NCBI GenBank assembly: GCA_013396915.1
Contig: VWZL01000556.1
Span: 1,219,394-1,283,393 of the forward strand
Length of the DNA stretch: 64,000 bases
Reading direction: 5' to 3'
From: Stercorarius parasiticus
Taxonomy: Eukaryota; Chordata; Aves; Charadriiformes; Stercorariidae
Below the pieces are notes generated by a model. It did not search any database. It was given only the letters and a program-made list of their open reading frames with translations, and was not told the DNA's origin. Made by a program: the position numbers and the translations under genes. Positions within the stretch are counted from its first letter, which is position 1; each line of letters opens with the position of its first letter. Shown here piece after piece: positions 37,801 to 50,245 of this stretch.

Positions 37801-39053
37801 TCTCTACCTGAATATGACTTAAAAAAAATATTGTGCAAAACATTTAATGTAGTTCTAAATGGAGAAAGAAGAACTTACTTTTTTCCATTAAGAGGACTTT
37901 GGGCTCATTTTTAGAACTTTCTAGAGTACAGATGAGTGAGGGGTGGAAGCCTCAAATTCAGCTGAGTACTAATCCTTTTTCAGAGAAGATCTTAATATTC
38001 CTCTGAAAATGGATATGATTTAACCAGTACTTAAACCTTCAGAAATTACTTTCTGCAAAATCGCATACTGTTTATTAGTACTTTTATAGTGCTTTTGGCT
38101 GCATTCAGAACTTAGAATGAACTCTATAAAAAACTTATAACAAACCTCTAATAAAGCGGGTAGGAAAGCATGAGAGTATTCACTGTAAATGTTAGTCAAA
38201 ATGAAATTCCCCCTCTGCTTTTGGACAACACCCTAGCTTTGGATTAATGCCATTTAAGTTAGTGGCTTTAAAACAAGACACCTCTTGCCTTCTAAGAGTG
38301 GAATCATTAGGTGGTTTGTTATGATACAAAGGCTGCACACCCCTCAAGACTTATTGTATTGGTTTTTCTACTTTGGAATTACTTGTCTATCTTTACCTTG
38401 TCCTGTCCCACTCCTCGTAAAACTGTAGTTTTACATAGTTCCCACTGGGTTCTCCTGTCTTTAAACTGTTTCAGTGTCTGCATTTTCTTGTTTAAAATTT
38501 TACGTTTTAATAGCAGTCTGTTCTGTTTGATGGGAACTCCTTAGTCATTCACCTCCAAACTAAGGGAGTTTGCATTTCAGCAATATAACCTGCATTTTGT
38601 CTTTCCTGTCAGATGGTTCTGGGTTGAAGAGGTTTCTAGTCAATAGGAAATTTCTAGTCAGTTTGGAAATTATAAATTCATGAAGTCTAAACTCCATTTT
38701 CCTTAATCATTTTGGCATACGTTCATTAGAAATACTTCTCTTGACTTCAGTTGCAGCAGCAGATTATTCTTCCCTTTTGATATCATTCTAAACCTTTAAA
38801 CAGACTTTGGCCTCAGGTAAGACTTGATATGCCTTGTCCAGTATTTATGATGTTCCTTCAAAAAAAGAAACATTGTAGTAAGATGATAGACAAAAATATT
38901 AAGTCATGTCTTAATGTAAGAGTTAGTCATATGAGGGATTTTAGGTCACTAATGTGTTTTAGTATGGACCCCTTTTCAAGCTATTTTATAAACATTTTTC
39001 ATTTTGGGACAAAAGGTAGAAACTGTACATCATTGTGTGAATTGGCCAAACTA
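31851..39053. other. Unique AT-rich DNA, about 7 kb, no gene recognised
   Basis: Includes a perfect 9-bp stem hairpin at 32475-32499, a TATA-like TATAAAAAGG near 35309 next to GC-richer sequence, and a C16 run at 36080-36095. Open stretches at 35160-35531 (minus) and 36819-37181 (plus) have no family resemblance and read as chance frames. Confidence 0.5.
36080..36095 (+). repeat. Poly-C run
   Basis: Sixteen consecutive C after TCCGTCCCG. Homopolymers of this length are length-unstable and often mis-assembled. Confidence 0.85.
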
Positions 39054-39552
39054 GTTCAGCTCTGGGGCCCCCAACATAAGAAGGACACGGACCTGTTGGA
39101 GTGATTCTAGAGGAGGGCCACAAAGGGCCACAAAGATGAGAGGGCTGGAGCACCTCTCCTATGAAGACAGGCTGAGAGAGCTGGGGTTGTTCAGCCTGGA
39201 GAAGAGAAGGCTCCAGGGAGACCTTATAGCACCTTCCAGTACCTAACGGGGGCCTACAGGAGAGATGGGGAGGGCCTCTTTATCAGGGAGTGTAGTGATA
39301 AGACACGGGGTAACGGCTTGAAACTGAAAGAGGGTAGATTCAGATTAGATATCTTTACTGAGAGGGTGGTGAGACACTGGAACAGGTTTCCCAGCAAAGT
39401 TGTGGATGTCCCGTCCCTGGAAGTGTTCAAGGCCAGGCTGTATGGGCCTTTGATTAACCTGGTCTAGTGGGAGGTGTCCCTGCCCATGGCCAGGGGGGTT
39501 GGAACTAGATCTTTAAAGTCCCTTCCAACCTAAACCGTTCTATGATTCTATG
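39054..39552 (+). mobile_element. CR1 LINE, 3' end, 5'-truncated
   Basis: Starts in the C-terminal part of ORF2 (GTTCAGCTCTGGGGCCCC) and runs through the GAGAGAGCTGGGGTTGTTCA and CACTGGAACAGG stretches to a 3' tail of CCAACCTAAACCGTTC then TATGATTCTATGA. About 500 bp. It is fairly well preserved compared with the fragments at 41645 and 43445. An exact 10-bp duplication of GGGCCACAAA at 39115-39134 shifts the frame. No target duplication is visible. Confidence 0.93.
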
Positions 39553-41121
39553 AATGGTTCTGATCTATTTTTTCCTCTTTTCAGAGAGATAATTTCATGA
39601 ATTTCCCTAAACTAATTAGATGATAATAATAATAATAATTTGCATTTTTTCATGTAAAGTAAACGAAATATAGAAGTTCTGACTCTGAATGGAAATGAGA
39701 AAAGTGAAGATTTTCAGATACCTACAATATGACTTTGCAAATAAGGTGGTGAGTAAAGCTTTAATTCCACTACTAGTTGTATTTTAATAACTACTTCATT
39801 CAGTTTGGCCCAGCACAATATTTGTAATTGGTTTAAAGAAAATTTTCAAGTGACAGGTGAAGAAAAGGAAACCTAGAAGGAAGTATATAAATGAGTAAGT
39901 GTCTGACATGCAACAGAATGTTTCTTATTTTCACATTCTTGTTCCCTGGAGAAATGGGAAAACAAACGCAAGTCTAGCAGCCTTCACGATTGGGCTATTG
40001 TCCCCCCCATTATGACATGGTCCTGATAGACATGTGATTCCAGCTCCTTTTATAATGATTTTCCCCCATGTATGTGATTTTCCTTAGTGAAACATGAACG
40101 GATTCAAATTACTGATTTGAAGCCAATAACTTCAATATGCTAGTGACATAATGGTAATTTCTTTGCTTTATTTGTAAATTTGCAGTTTCATTTAACACAA
40201 ATGAGACTGTAACTTAAGAACTCGCCTGCTTGAAAATGTATTGGATATATGAATAATTCTTTTTCCAGCAAATGAGGGAAGAAGTCAAGAAGGCTGAAAG
40301 AGTTATAAAAGGCTTAGTAATCCATGTTTTTCTTTGCATTTCCTGTTATGTGCAACTTTGTAAAATTTAAGGAAGAGGCTTCTGAAACCAGTGTCTCTGA
40401 GAATGGGCAAACCAAGTCAAAGACTGGGAAATAAAAACCACAGGAAAATTATTTTTTTAAAATGCCCAAAGCTGTGCCTCATTTTCTTACTTATCCTGTT
40501 TCACTGTGGTGGCAATATTTGAGAGAAACTCCCAGAGAAGCTTTGACTAGCTCTCTTGTATAGACTGAAAGCACAGAAATTTCCAGAAGCAAGCTGATTA
40601 CATTCTTAAAAACACAAACTCTCTGGATAACTTCCAAATGTAAGATGCTCTGTCAGTTACTGTTCCTGATTTGCAAGATAGAAAAATTACGCTCCATGAA
40701 AAGTGAACTTGATTTTGCAATATGTGGAATATATGTAATTTGCCAGTTGCCTCTCACATATTTTTAATGGGATATTGATAAACATTTTTTTTAAATTCTG
40801 TAATTTGCTTAGAGCATTTTGAGAAACTTTAGTGGTAGCAAAAAAAGAAATGCAATATATTTTTTAAAACACACAATTCAATGTGAAGTAATAATGCTGA
40901 AATGTCACACTGAAATGCAGCAATTAATGGACTTTTTGTTTTAAGTTATGTTACTGTTAGTGTGTTCTGAACTAAGAAATTTTAAATTCTCATACATGGA
41001 ATTTTAATACTTCATGGACTTTTAGAGGAGATGCTTGTGTGCTGCACGTGGAAAATGTTTTTGTTTATCCATTTACAGAATATTCTGTATATAAATAATG
41101 ATCTCCCTCATTTCACCAACA
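39553..41121. other. Unique DNA between CR1 fragments
   Basis: AT-rich, with a GAT(AAT)6 microsatellite at 39622-39640. No gene or recognisable repeat otherwise. Confidence 0.5.
39622..39640 (+). repeat. (AAT)n microsatellite
   Basis: GAT followed by six AAT units, about 70 bp downstream of the CR1 tail. Confidence 0.9.
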
Positions 41122-41185
41122 TAGAATCATAGAATCTTCATGGTTGTAAAGGACCTTTGAGATCATCGAGTCCAACCATACACAC
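41122..41185 (-). mobile_element. CR1 LINE, 3'-terminal fragment
   Basis: Reads TAGAATCATAGAATCTTCAT then GAGATCATCGAGTCCAACC, the reverse complement of a CR1 3' end. Only about 60 bp is recognisable before it runs into an A/C-rich stretch (41186-41215). It is a very short 5'-truncated insertion or a remnant. Confidence 0.8.
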
Positions 41186-41644
41186 GCAAAAAAAACCCAA
41201 AAAACCCCCACAAATGTTCATTTGCAGGGAAACAGTATTTCCTAAAGCAGGGGTCTATGCCTAGTGCTTTGCTAGCACCTGTGTTCTGGGTTGAAGGCCT
41301 GGGTTAATGAATATACCTTTGACTCATATTAAGAGTGGTGCGTGTCTTCCTGGCATAATGCAGTGCTGTACTATATATCTTCAGCTCTGGGCAAACTACA
41401 TGGGATAGGTCAATGGTATGCAGAGAATCTGACTCAGGTGTCAAAAATCTTGCTTATTACAGATTTTCATTACTTTGAGTGCAGATGTGACGAAACTGAC
41501 TCTGGGTCTGGAGTTAGACTGTCTGGCATTCAACAGGGAATCTGTTTACTATCCTCTACTGCTTGGTGCATATTGCACTTCTTCGAAGGAAAAGAGCTTA
41601 TACTTTGTGCACAGTGTGAAATTGTGCAGAGCAGTCAACACATC
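41186..41644. other. A/C-rich stretch then unrecognised sequence between CR1 fragments
   Basis: 41186-41215 is low-complexity A/C. The remainder up to the next CR1 has no recognisable element. A 121-codon open stretch (41342-41707) runs into CR1-derived residues SAIEKDLDRL and is not a gene. Confidence 0.4.
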
Positions 41645-42422
41645 GGAGGCAGGAGTGCCATTGAGAAGGACCTTGACAGGCTGACAGGGATAACAGCAGG
41701 GTTATGAAGTTCAGCAAAGGCAAATACAAAATCCTGTGTCTGGGATGGATTTAACCCTATGTAACAGTAGAGTTGAGGTTGACTGGCTAGAAAGCAGCTT
41801 TGTAGCAAAGGACTTTGGTGGGCCAGGTGGGACAAGGTATTGGCATGCCCTTGCGGTGATGAAAAGTGATCACACTCTGGTCTATATTAATAAGTATGTA
41901 GCCAGCAGGTCAAAGCAGTCTCCTTCCATTCAGTTCTTGCAACACTGCATCTGGAGTATTGTGTCCGGTGTTGGGATTCCTGGTACAAGAGAAACACTGA
42001 TGTGTTGGAGACAGTCCAGTGGGAGGCCAACAGATGGTTATGAGGGAGGAGCATGTGGTGCATGAGAGGTGGCTGACAGAGTAGGCTAACTTTTGACTGG
42101 ATAGAGAAGGACAAAGGGGCTTGTTTTTGCAGTCCTCCGCTATTTAAATGGAGGGGTGAGTGTTAGAGCATGGAGGCAGACTCCTCACAGAGAGACACAG
42201 ACTCAAGTTGTAGTAAGGGAAATTCTGCTTAGATGTAAGGATGAAATTTCTTGTCATGAGAGTGATGCAGCATTGGACCAGGCTGGTCAGAGAGGCAGGG
42301 GAATGTTCATCCTTGGTGGTTTCAGAACTTGATATGACCCTGAACACCTTGATCTAACTGTGTAGGCAGAGGTGGGAATAGATGACTTTAGGAGGTCCAT
42401 TCCAACCTAAATTATTCCATAT
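41645..42422 (+). mobile_element. CR1 LINE, old 3' half
   Basis: Starts with GGCAGGAGTGCCATTGAGAA, whose translation SAIEKDLDRL matches the CR1 AIQRDLDRL region. It continues through ATGAAGTTCAGCAAAGGCAA, CATCTGGAGTATTGTGTCC and GTGATGCAGCATTGGACC to a 3' end of GGAGGTCCATTCCAACCTAA. All frames are broken and substitution is heavy, so this is one of the oldest copies here. The start is approximate. Confidence 0.82.
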
Positions 42423-43444
42423 GAGTGCTACTTCCACAAGGTAAAAGGAATTTTTTTGTTATTACATTTGCAGCTGCTGGACATTTATCTGATGCTTGCT
42501 TTGTGCTTTACCGATTGGACTGATATGTTTAAGCTCCCCAAGATCTATTAAGAGTCCCAGCACCAAGTGTATCAGACCAGGCCATAAATAATCTACCCTT
42601 TCTCTCGAGTTCTAATCTTGGAACTGATCTAGGAAATTGCCATTTACCTCTCTAGAAACAAGCAGTAATTGCAGCTTAAAACACACAAATATATATAGAT
42701 TTTGTAACAGCTGGCGAAACAATAATGTTTTTCATTAAGCAGGACAAGCATTATAAAACAAGGTGTAGAAAAATATTTTTAAAAAAATTTTCATTTTTTT
42801 AGCACTCCTGAGTTTTCTTTGGCCTCATGGCAGAGGCTTCCTTAGAGGCTTGCCTTTATATATATATATGTACACACATATATATGTATATACGTACGTA
42901 TATATGTTTGTATATATATATTTATCTGAAATGGAGAATCTTTCCTTTTGCTGCTGTTTTCTGTTTAGCTGAAAAGTTTCCTTATTTTTTCTGTTCTGTC
43001 AACACTTCTTTTTTCTCTACTAGTCTTTCCGAATTGTAAAAACTGGCTCTGGCACTTTGTGCTGCTTTTGAGAGTATAGTTTGAAAATTTGTCTAAGGTG
43101 ATATTGAAAGGGTTTAAGGTGATAATCTTAAGGTGGTCTTTTACTTGTCACTAGAAGTTGTACATTATGTAGTCATCTGGGCCAGCTGAAAATTCTGTTT
43201 ATTTCATGTTTTTGTTTCTACTTGTTTCATTTCCCATGTATTAAAATCTACATGACTGCACGATTGCTAGTACTAGTAAAGGGAAGAGGTAGGAACAAGA
43301 GGTGACTGGGGAGGGATGTGGAGGAAAGAACAGCTTCTTTATACCAATGATGTAGGCAACCTCCACCGTGAGTAATGCTCAAGAAATTGTTTGACCTAGG
43401 ATGTGATTACTACTGCTGTTCTCATGAGGGAATGCTTTATGCGG
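42423..43444. other. Unique DNA with a TA/TG repeat
   Basis: Holds the simple repeat at 42857-42923. No gene recognised. Confidence 0.5.
42857..42923 (+). repeat. (TA)n/(TACG)/(TG) compound repeat
   Basis: Alternating TA, CACA, TATATG and TACGTACG units, ending TATATATATATTTAT. It is nearly self-complementary over parts of its length. Confidence 0.85.
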
Positions 43445-44500
43445 TTGCAGAATCACCAAGTGATGGAAGGCACCTCTGGAGATCGTCTAGCCCTACCCTG
43501 CTCCATTCAGATGTGGGTGAACTATATCAGGTTGTTCAAGGCCATCTCCAGTGGAGTGCTGAATATCTCCAAAGATGCAGACTTCACAACTACTTTGGGT
43601 AGCCTGTGTTTGACCATGCTCACAGTAAAAAACCAACAAAATAACCCCAAAGAAAACTAAAAAAACCCAAACAAAACTCCAGCACCCCCAAGCCAAATAA
43701 ACCAGAAACACCCCCTCACCCAACATTTCCTATGTTCAAATGGCATTTCCTGTATTTTAATATATGCCTATTGCCTCCTGTCCTGTCACTTGATACCACT
43801 GAGAAGAGTCTGGCACGATCTTCTTTACTCCCCCATATCAGATATTTATATAGATTGGTAAGATTCCCTGGAATATTTTCTTCTCCAGGCTGAACAACCC
43901 CAGCTCTCTCAGCCTCTCCTCATGTGACAGATGCTCCGATCCCTTAATGATCTTTGTGCAAGCTCCTCTTTCTGCTAAGCGGCTTTCCAGCCAGTTAACC
44001 CCCGGTCTGTACTGGTGCATAAGGTTATTCCTCCCCATGTGCAGGACTTTGTTTCCCATTGTCAAACTTCAGTAGGTTCCTGTCAGCAATTTTCTCTAGC
44101 CTGTCCAAGTCCTTCTGAATGGCAGTACAGCTGTCAGGTGTGTCAACCACTCCTCCTGATTTTGTGTTGTCTGCAGACTTGCTGAAGGTGCGCTCTGCCC
44201 CATCTTCCATGTTGTTAATGGAAGATGTTAAACAGCATTGGTCCTGTATTGACCCTGTGGAACCCTACTAGTGACTGGTCTTCAGCTGAATTTTGTGATG
44301 TTGATCACTACCACCCTTTGAGCCTGCCAGTTCAGCCAGTTTTCACCTTTAATAACCAATCTATCATAGATGTGAAAGCATTACTTACCGTCTTCATAAT
44401 GTAAAAAAAGGAAGTCTGCCAATGCACAGGTTCACAAAGATCATTTGGCAAGTGCCTTACTGGAATCCATTCACTGATATGAACATTACACATTTCATGT
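43445..44500 (-). mobile_element. CR1 LINE, old 3' portion
   Basis: Minus-strand CR1. The 3' end lies at 43445 (GCAGAATCACCAAGTGATGG, then CCTCTGGAGATCGTCTAG). Frames on the minus strand give [17 protein letters not shown] at about 43876-43926, ESRLAERGACTKII, and DTPDSCTAIQKDLDRLEK at about 44096-44150. The FADD box is decayed to SADN. It continues past 44300 towards the motif A region (GCCTTACTGGAATCCA) and fades near 44500. An A/C-rich stretch (43626-43710) interrupts the 3' part. All frames are broken and the 5' edge is uncertain. Confidence 0.85.
43626..43710. repeat. A/C-rich low-complexity stretch within CR1
   Basis: Runs of AAAACC, CCCCAAAG and AAAACCCAAAC between recognisable CR1 segments. 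This may be a simple-repeat expansion or the tail of something inserted into the CR1. No body of a second element is seen. Confidence 0.6.
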
Positions 44501-44754
44501 GAAAATATTGATGGGACTTCCTTCTGCCTTGCAGGTTTTTTTAGGATTTGGGAGTGTGCAATAGGTATGCCCTTTAGGTTTTGCATCCTGTTATTACTTC
44601 TTTGATTGATCTCTAACATTAAGCACTCGGATGCTGAAATATTTGAGCTGTGAGACAACTGTCATCTAGTCAGAGAAAGATTATGTCATTTCAGAGAACA
44701 TCTGCTCTCACAAAGGATATATATGGACAGAGAATTATTGTACACACAAAGTAA

Positions 44755-44826
44755 ATTTCTAACTTATTCCTGTAGATTTAGTAAAAATACATTTCTAACT
44801 TATTCCTGTAGATTTAGTAAAAAACA
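44755..44826 (+). repeat. 36-bp tandem duplication, two copies
   Basis: A stretch starting ATTTCTAACTTATTCCTGTA and ending GATTTAGTAAAAA occurs at 44755-44787 and again from 44791, identical over 33 bases, with a period of 36. The identity indicates a recent event or an assembly duplication. Confidence 0.9.
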
Positions 44827-45690
44827 TTTTAGTAAAAATGTTTGTGAGCATACAATAAGTAGTATTAGCTGATAACTGCATCACAGCACCTGTGACGTGC
44901 AGGTAGAGAAAGACAGCTTTTCTTCCTTGAAGTTATAAAGAGTTTCAGCATCTGAAGAGTCTTGGTTAAACTTCCTTAATTTATTTGTTCCTCCTCCTTG
45001 GTCCTTGTTCAAAATGTTATCTTCTGGATCATAGCGGTGGTTACTGTGGAAGCTGTAATGTCAGAAGCATGGAATTATGCCACCTTATGGAGTAAGGGCC
45101 ACTATAAATATAAAGGGGAAGATTTTACTTAAAAATAAATAAATAATCATGATACAAATACAACAAAAGGAAATAAGAATGGAAAGTAAAAAACTTGCAG
45201 TTAAGTGTAGGTTTTAATGTCCACAGGGAAACTCTGGCTATTATACTGTTAGATTTTGGTGTACAAAACTTCAAATATCAATCCAGATTTATCATAAGCA
45301 TTATTCATACTTATGTTGCTTTGATGTTGATTAAATTATTAATACTGGAGCATAGCACTAAAGGTTTAAGAATGATGAAAGGGTAAGTGCTTTATCTTTA
45401 TTGACATTATTAAATCTGAATTAAGCAGGTTCATCTTGTAAAATAAATAGAACTCCCCAACTAGAATGAAACGAGCTGTTCAGTTAAATGCTATGAAATA
45501 AATAGACAAAGTATATTTACTTCTTTATTGTATAAAAGTTTTACAGATTTTAAAAACGGTGAACATAGAAAAGTAAGGATGATCCTACTGCCAGTCATTC
45601 ACAGCATGCCTATGCAGGCTATGCCAGGAGAAAGAGCACTGGGCCACTGTGGCTTGCCCAGACACTCTTTGAAGAATACTCTTTGCAAAT

Positions 45691-45723
45691 GGGGGTGTGT
45701 GTGTGTATATGTATGTGTGTGTA
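45691..45723 (+). repeat. (GT)n compound microsatellite
   Basis: GGGGG, then (TG)7, TATATGTA and (TG)n. Read directly. Confidence 0.88.
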
Positions 45724-48700
45724 CCTCCCTGTCCAGGTGTGTTTCAGAAAGCGTGTAAGTTGCTTCTCCGTGTTGGATGAAGCACAAAGAATGAACTGGC
45801 TGATGTGTGTAACCCCTTAAAATCTTGCCCGCAATAGCACTATAAATCTGGCATTGTTTTTAATAGACACTGCATGTAAAGTAGGAAGATGTTGCTGCCT
45901 GCCAGTATTACAAGGTTATTGTGACACCATGTAGAAGCATGACCGAATGACCAAGCTTGCTTGCCTGGTTTCTTTATATCAACAGTCTATATCAAGGCAT
46001 AAAATCTGTCTAGTACGAGTGTATATGTGCAGGTCTCACTAACTCTATCTGGATCCCAGGTTGGCTACTTCATTAGGCATAAGGGGAAGAGAGAGGCCCT
46101 TACTGGTCAGGCCTATGGATCTTTCTTACCTGTCATACCTTATTGTGTTCTAGGTCACTGCAAAATGTATTTTCTGTCATGGGCTCGTCCTTCACCATAG
46201 TTGAAGATGCACAATTCTATTCTATTCTGTTCCGAGGGATTTCCATTTGCCTGTAACTGATTACTTTGAAATCTGCCCCAAGGGACACATTTACTAGATT
46301 GCCTCATCTCCTGGTGTTGCAGTCACTGCATACCTAAAATAAAAAAAACAACCCTAAGACTAGAGAACTGCCCATAGAAAGCCTCTGAATTTTCTCCATT
46401 ATTCAGTCATATAATTTCCCTGAGACCATCTCTTAAATGGAGGTCAGTGGCTCTCTAGAGTCATCCTTGTCTTGAAAATGGTCCTTCACGCTTTTTCTCT
46501 CAGTCTTGCTCAGAAGGTTGGGGTTTTTAGAGAAGCTCAGGGGTGAGAAGAAATCTAAGAGTGGCTAAAGATATTTTTTAATATATATATTTAGAGACCG
46601 AGAATTTTGATACTTTTGTGATGTTACTTCCTTTTATATATTTTTTTTTCTCTGCCTGCCAAGTTCTACCACAGATAAAGCGAAAAGCACCATTAGATAA
46701 TGTCCATGCTTCCCAAACTAATGAAAATTTCTGTGGAATTACTTTGATAATTTGGAAAATTCAAGTAAGAATAAATGAGAAATGTGTGCAAATGTGTTTA
46801 CAAAACTACCTCTGATGTTTACATCCATGTTGTGGTTAGTGTTTCTATGCTTAGTGTGTTCTACTTGAAATGTAATACTTTTACTCACAAATGCATTGTG
46901 TGAGAAACTGTATTGTTTTAACAAACATCTTTGGTATCTAGGACAGTTTGAGGTAGGAAATAGATTTAAGAATGTAGCAATGTCTAGTTAAAACTATCAG
47001 AACCCCCCTTTTTTTTTTAGAATTGCAAAATGAATCTCAAAGAGAAACTTTACTCTCAAATGTTGTATTCCTAGAACTTAGGGTCAGCCTAAATTTGGAG
47101 CTTATTGCTTTTTTTTTTTCTGGACCACTTTTCATTATGTTGCAGGTTGTAGCATTTTGCTGAAGACATTTTGAAATAAAGTTAAATTAAAATTCTAACG
47201 TTAAATCATACTTGTGGTGGAGTGGACAGTGAGGTAATGGAAACTTCTAAGTGAATCCAAATATAAATCCAGATGACTGTAAAAACTGTCCTTGTCTGCA
47301 ACTTTGTTGTTCCTTTATGTGAAATGAACTAGATGTTTTCGCAAAACCAGGATATGTCACTAGTCTTCCAAAAAACAGGGTAAGTCACTAATTTTTCCCT
47401 ATACTTGCCAATAAGTTTTTTCTTTGGTTACCATAGAGGGACCAAAAGTTGCAGGGAGATAAACCATGTTATTAGAAGTAGTTCCTCAGAAGCAGTCTGA
47501 TGTCTCTTGATACAGTTTTCTAATGAAGACTTTTCCGAGTATCGGCCTGCCATACTTTGTGACTATTCAGTCACGTTTTTAAATTAAAACTGTCAAAATG
47601 AAGTAGAATAAATTCTGAAAACATCAGAGTGAAAATATCCAAAGTTACTAACTCGTAGGGTGCATAAATACTCAACTTAATATTTGAAAATCGTTTGACT
47701 AGTCTAAATGAAACGAATGTTGATTTGGCTTTTGAGATGTATGACTTGGAAACAGGTGGTAAGAACCAAATATAGTTACAGTGTTAGTTTTGATACCATT
47801 CCTGCTATCACAAAAGGTAGAAGCTTGAAACTCCTCTTATTCTTTAATGACAGGTCCTCTTCTGTCACTTTATTGATACTAGTTAGGCTAAGTGTAGACC
47901 GGGATGTTGTGCATTTTATAGTTGTCTACTTCTCTGGGGAGATTTTCTTTGGTATGCTTTTTCCAGTAATTGTTTAGGAAAATATAAGTATGTGCTTAGC
48001 AGATTTTATCATGAAAAGCGGTGCCAAGTAAGTCTAGCGATAGCGAGTCTTCAGTTACTCTACTGAATTTTCCTTCGTAGTTTTATAAATGATTTTACAT
48101 CCTTTTACACCAAGGATTTGATAATCATTGCATTAGGAATCATCTCAGGTCTCTATTAGGCTGGATTTATCATCTGAGGTATTTTATCTTTTGTGCTATC
48201 CATGCCTTGTGCAGCACAGAAAACATGGCAGATACTGAGACAGAGAGAAAATGAAGTGATGCATAACACCAAAGTCTCTTTTTTGAACAGAAAAAAAATA
48301 AAAATGGAATCTTCGTCAAAACATCATTATGTTTCTATATACAGTCCTAAAATAAATTACTTTAGGTAACAAATGGAGTTTATCTTTAATTGGACATGTC
48401 ATGTGGAGGCAGTTTTGTCCACATTTTTTCATTGACTACAAGCAGTACCTTTGATATAAAAGTCAGTGTTCTGTGAAAACTAATTATTTCTTCTCTTTGC
48501 TTGTTGGATTGTAATAGTGTGCGCTTGAAAACACTGCGAAGTTTTTAAAACAATTCAGTTTTTGACTATTCCATTGTGTGCATGCTGAAGTTTTTACTAG
48601 TATTTTTAAGCTAATTGGTCTTCTCTTGGGGAAAAAAATTTGTAGTAAATTATAATCTTATTTAAAATAATGTTGGTTTCCCTCTTCTAGTATTCTGTAT

Positions 48701-50108
48701 AATACTGGAAAGAAAAACATGATTTGGTTCAATTTGACTCAGTGTTTAAAACACCTTTGAAACTACTTTTGTTATTAAAATTAAGAGAGTATATTCACAG
48801 AATTAAATGTCATATTACCATATATAAAAATTAGCTTGATTCCTTTGTAGGTTTTGTTCCTCCATTTTTCATACATTGATAGAATTAGTAGAGGAAAGAT
48901 GGTGATCTGCCATCTTAACTTTTGTCCATTAATTAAAGGATTCGTGTTTATAATAATCTTTATGTCCTTAGGACATTTCTGTATACAATAACTATTAGGT
49001 TCCCTGTAATTACAAACCCACTTACATCTGTTGCTAGACCTTTATATTTTTGTAGGGTCCGTGCGAAGAGAGAGAGAAACCAATGTAAAAGTAAGCAGTA
49101 TTCAAATATTTTAAAAATTATTTACTCTTTAAAAAGCAGTTCTCAATGCAAAATTTATTAAGGAAGAATCAATCATACAAAAATAAGTCAGACAGAACAC
49201 CACTCAGTGACATTTTGCATTTTTGATGTGAAATGGAAGCTTGGAAAAAGCTGTAGTGCCAATTGCAAAAAAGGGACTGCAAGTGTTAACATAAGTGCTT
49301 TGCATCTATAATTTACAGTTACGCTAGAACTTCGTACTAAAATTGCAAACAATGGTAACACCTTGACGGTAAAATATATTTTTTTCTTTAACATAGTTTA
49401 AGGCCTTTGGCTAAGTTTTTGTGTTTGTTCTGTGTCAACATGCTCCTTCTACTTCCTATGTATGTTTTGTTCAACTTAAACAAGAAAAAGTGAGCACATT
49501 TCTGCTGTGATCATGAATGTTGGTAGCCAGATAGCGGGGGCAGAGATTCCTAGTCCTTTGCTGTAGTAAAGCATACAGTGCGAATTTGCTTCTTACTAGA
49601 GAAAAATAAAAAAGCAGAAAGGTTTTATGAATTCCTAGCTCCAGGAATATCTTCAATTGTAGTGTTCACTTATTAGACATCAAATAATTCAGCCATGAAA
49701 CATGAAACTATAGGAAACTTAGTGTCATTAGTTCTGTTGCTTATGGAACAGTTTGTCTTTATAACACATTGAAATAATTTGTTCGTGAAGTACTAAAATA
49801 TGAAATTGAAGAATATAAATTAGGAGAAGTGAAAGGGAAAACTGAAGAGGAGGAAAATGATTCAAAATCATGCACAAATGAAGCATACGTGTAAGAATGT
49901 TTACTTTCAAAAAGTTTTATTTGTTTCTGAAATATTTCTTTCAGTATAAAAATACTTTAATGGAAATGGATCCTAGCTTATGGGCCTGTTCTCCAAAAGC
50001 AGGAAGTCATAAATATTAAATTCTAAGTTTTGTGTATTTAAATACTCTCAACATTTCCTTTTGATATGTAATAATGATCTGCTCCTGTTTTCAGTAGCAT
50101 TGCATATA

Positions 50109-50245
50109 CTGAACATCCTGAGCACTTACTGTTGCACTGTAGTTTAGAGTACTTTATAAGAATTTGAGGTGAATCTCCTGAACATCCCCAGTTGCTTCAC
50201 TTTAGTTCAGAGCACAGTATATTATCAGAGTGCTTGAATACCTTG
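50109..50245 (+). repeat. Degenerate 69-bp direct duplication
   Basis: CTGAACATCC begins at 50109 and again at 50178. The copies then share TTGCACTGTAGTTTAGAGTA versus TTGCTTCACTTTAGTTCAGA with small indels. This is an old tandem duplication. Confidence 0.55.

Noticed and set aside
42857..42923. Regular TA/CA/TG spacing considered as a regulatory array or CRISPR-like repeat
   Set aside because: It is a compound dinucleotide microsatellite without spacers. The genome is vertebrate.
46129..46165. Minus-strand 28-bp segment between good acceptor and donor signals
   Set aside because: All three frames contain a stop, so it is not coding. No other sign of a transcript.
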